13,487 bases of DNA, taken from contig JADDPM010000029.1 in the NCBI GenBank assembly GCA_016781885.1, positions 4,861-18,347 of the forward strand, written 5' to 3'. Shown one piece after another: positions 12,578 through 13,487 of the stretch (positions are counted from its first letter, which is position 1; each line of letters opens with the position of its first letter). Made by a program: the position numbers and the translations under genes. The notes beneath the pieces were generated by a model. The model was not told where the DNA came from and searched no databases. It saw only the letters and a program-made list of their open reading frames with translations. Source of the stretch: Rubrobacter sp. (lineage in GTDB: Bacteria; Actinomycetota; Rubrobacteria; Rubrobacterales; Rubrobacteraceae).

Positions 12578-13487
12578 GTGGCCGGTGAGGATCGTCTGAG
12601 GGAACTCGAAGAGAAGTATGAAGGCTATACCGTCTACGACAACGCGGGCGAGAAGATAGGCAAGGTGGATGAGCTCTTCGTGGACGAGACCGACCGCGAG
12701 GAGTACATCGGGGTAAAGATGGGCCTGTTCGGGCTCTCGGGGACTACTCTGGTACCGATGGAGATCTCGCGCGTCGACGAGCAGGGGCGCAGGATAGAGG
12801 TCGCCGAGGCAAAGGACCACGTAAAAGACGCCCCGACCTATAGCGACGACGACGAGGTAGACGCCGGGTTCGAAGACAGGATCCGCCGCCACTTCGGTCT
12901 GGAGAGTTCCGCCGGACAAAGCTCCTATGGCCGGGCCTCCGGGACGACCGCCGGCGGAGCCGCAGCGGGCGCGACGGGGGATGAGGACGACACGATGGCG
13001 GGCGACCGCGCTATGCAGGACAGGCATTCAGACGCCTCGATGGGCGGCGAGGACCAGGAGCGCGTGGGCCAGGAGACGTACCAGAACCGCGAGGACATGG
13101 GCTCCGAGTCGGCGATGGCAGGGGCTGGCGCCGGCAGCGCTACCCCATCGGGGAGCATTCCAGACCTCGAGACTGGCGAGCGTGGCCGTGCGGAAGAGGA
13201 CGCGGGCAGCATGACCCGGGGCCATCGCGAGGGCGGTGACCGCGAGGATCTGGGCACTTCCGGTGTTGCTACGGGCTCTGGATCGGCCGGAGAGGCAATG
13301 ATCCAGCACGGCGGCGAGCCCGGCGACGGGGGCTACGAAGATCGCTCCGGTACCGAACACTCTGGCGGGTCCACAGAGGACCGTGGTGACGAGGCGAGCT
13401 CGGGTAACACGGGAGAGGCCCAGACCAGCGATCTGGGCCGCGCGGAGGACGATAGGGTCCGCGAGGCGGTCCGCGAGGGAGTCCGCG
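12578..13487 (+). CDS. PRC-barrel protein with long disordered acidic/Gly-rich tail (3' truncated)
   Basis: Open to the window end; 303 residues are seen. GTG 12578 is 7 nt after AAGGAGGA (12563-12570). Residues about 15-85 form a PRC-barrel (YTVYDNAGEKIGKVDELFVD, EEYIGVKMGLFGLSGTTLVP), a small beta-barrel found in stress proteins, RimM and photosynthetic reaction centre subunit H. A short linker with FEDRIRRHFGL follows, then from about residue 109 a hydrophilic tail rich in Gly, Asp, Glu, Ser and Ala with no Lys, Cys, Trp or Phe. The last residues (VREAVREGVR) begin what looks like a repeated helix. In actinobacteria PRC-barrels often precede further C-terminal stress domains such as DUF2382, which would be off the edge. 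A SigB-type promoter suggests a general stress role; the molecular function is unknown. Confidence 0.82.
   Translation, partial: MAGEDRLRELEEKYEGYTVYDNAGEKIGKVDELFVDETDREEYIGVKMGLFGLSGTTLVPMEISRVDEQGRRIEVAEAKDHVKDAPTYSDDDEVDAGFEDRIRRHFGLESSAGQSSYGRASGTTAGGAAAGATGDEDDTMAGDRAMQDRHSDASMGGEDQERVGQETYQNREDMGSESAMAGAGAGSATPSGSIPDLETGERGRAEEDAGSMTRGHREGGDREDLGTSGVATGSGSAGEAMIQHGGEPGDGGYEDRSGTEHSGGSTEDRGDEASSGNTGEAQTSDLGRAEDDRVREAVREGVR

Noticed and set aside
1..13487. New defence, secretion or biosynthetic system
   Set aside because: Genes are individually recognisable housekeeping, lipid, stress or catabolic functions, mostly in separate transcripts; no set of uncharacterised genes is arranged as an operon.

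Overview
The window looks like chromosomal DNA from a high-GC actinobacterium, most probably a Rubrobacter-like lineage. That assignment is an inference from GC-rich third codon positions mixed with recurrent ATA isoleucine codons, GTG/TTG starts, a SigB/SigF-type promoter, and the gene mix (PGPGW membrane protein, CrtI-like oxidoreductase, PRC-barrel stress protein). I see no rRNA, tRNA, CRISPR array, insertion sequence or phage gene. The window reads as ordinary chromosome with one decaying segment.

Layout, left to right. (1) 2-298: C-terminal left-handed beta-helix tail of a sugar-nucleotidyltransferase-like protein, convergent with a PGPGW membrane protein (519-953, minus). (2) 1164-2612: phospholipase D/cardiolipin synthase-like enzyme, divergent from the PGPGW gene, with an 8-bp hairpin right after its stop. 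(3) 2816-3430: secreted TIMP/NTR-like protein whose predicted mature N terminus is Cys-Ser-Cys and whose C terminus resembles a sortase signal. (4) Minus-strand pair: PhaB-type acetoacetyl-CoA reductase (5147-4398), then an ABC-2 permease (4340-3519) with no ATPase beside it; a 13-bp-arm inverted repeat abuts the permease start. (5) About 500 bp without a convincing gene, then a CrtI-like FAD oxidoreductase (5666-7105) whose ATG sits 6 nt after a -10 box, suggesting a leaderless mRNA. (6) 7106-9430: a degraded zone with an isocitrate-lyase/PEP-mutase-family gene broken by three small indels, an HMG-CoA lyase reduced to its two ends, a possible minus-strand broken gene, and several hairpins. 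(7) 9512-10867: intact type II citrate synthase, convergent with an FGGY sugar kinase (12390-10918) across a 15-bp-stem terminator. (8) 12578-end: PRC-barrel protein with a long lysine-free acidic/glycine-rich tail, behind a GTTTAC-N13-GGGTAA promoter of the SigB/SigF type; the gene runs off the window.

Functionally, several genes touch acetyl-CoA/acetoacetyl-CoA and central carbon metabolism (PhaB, citrate synthase, sugar kinase, and the lost HMG-CoA lyase and isocitrate-lyase-family enzyme), but they do not form one operon. The points most worth checking are the cluster of broken catabolic genes, the SigB-type promoter in front of the hydrophilin-like PRC-barrel protein, the TIMP-like surface protein, and the hairpin at the start of the orphan ABC permease. 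I found no convincing new multi-gene system.
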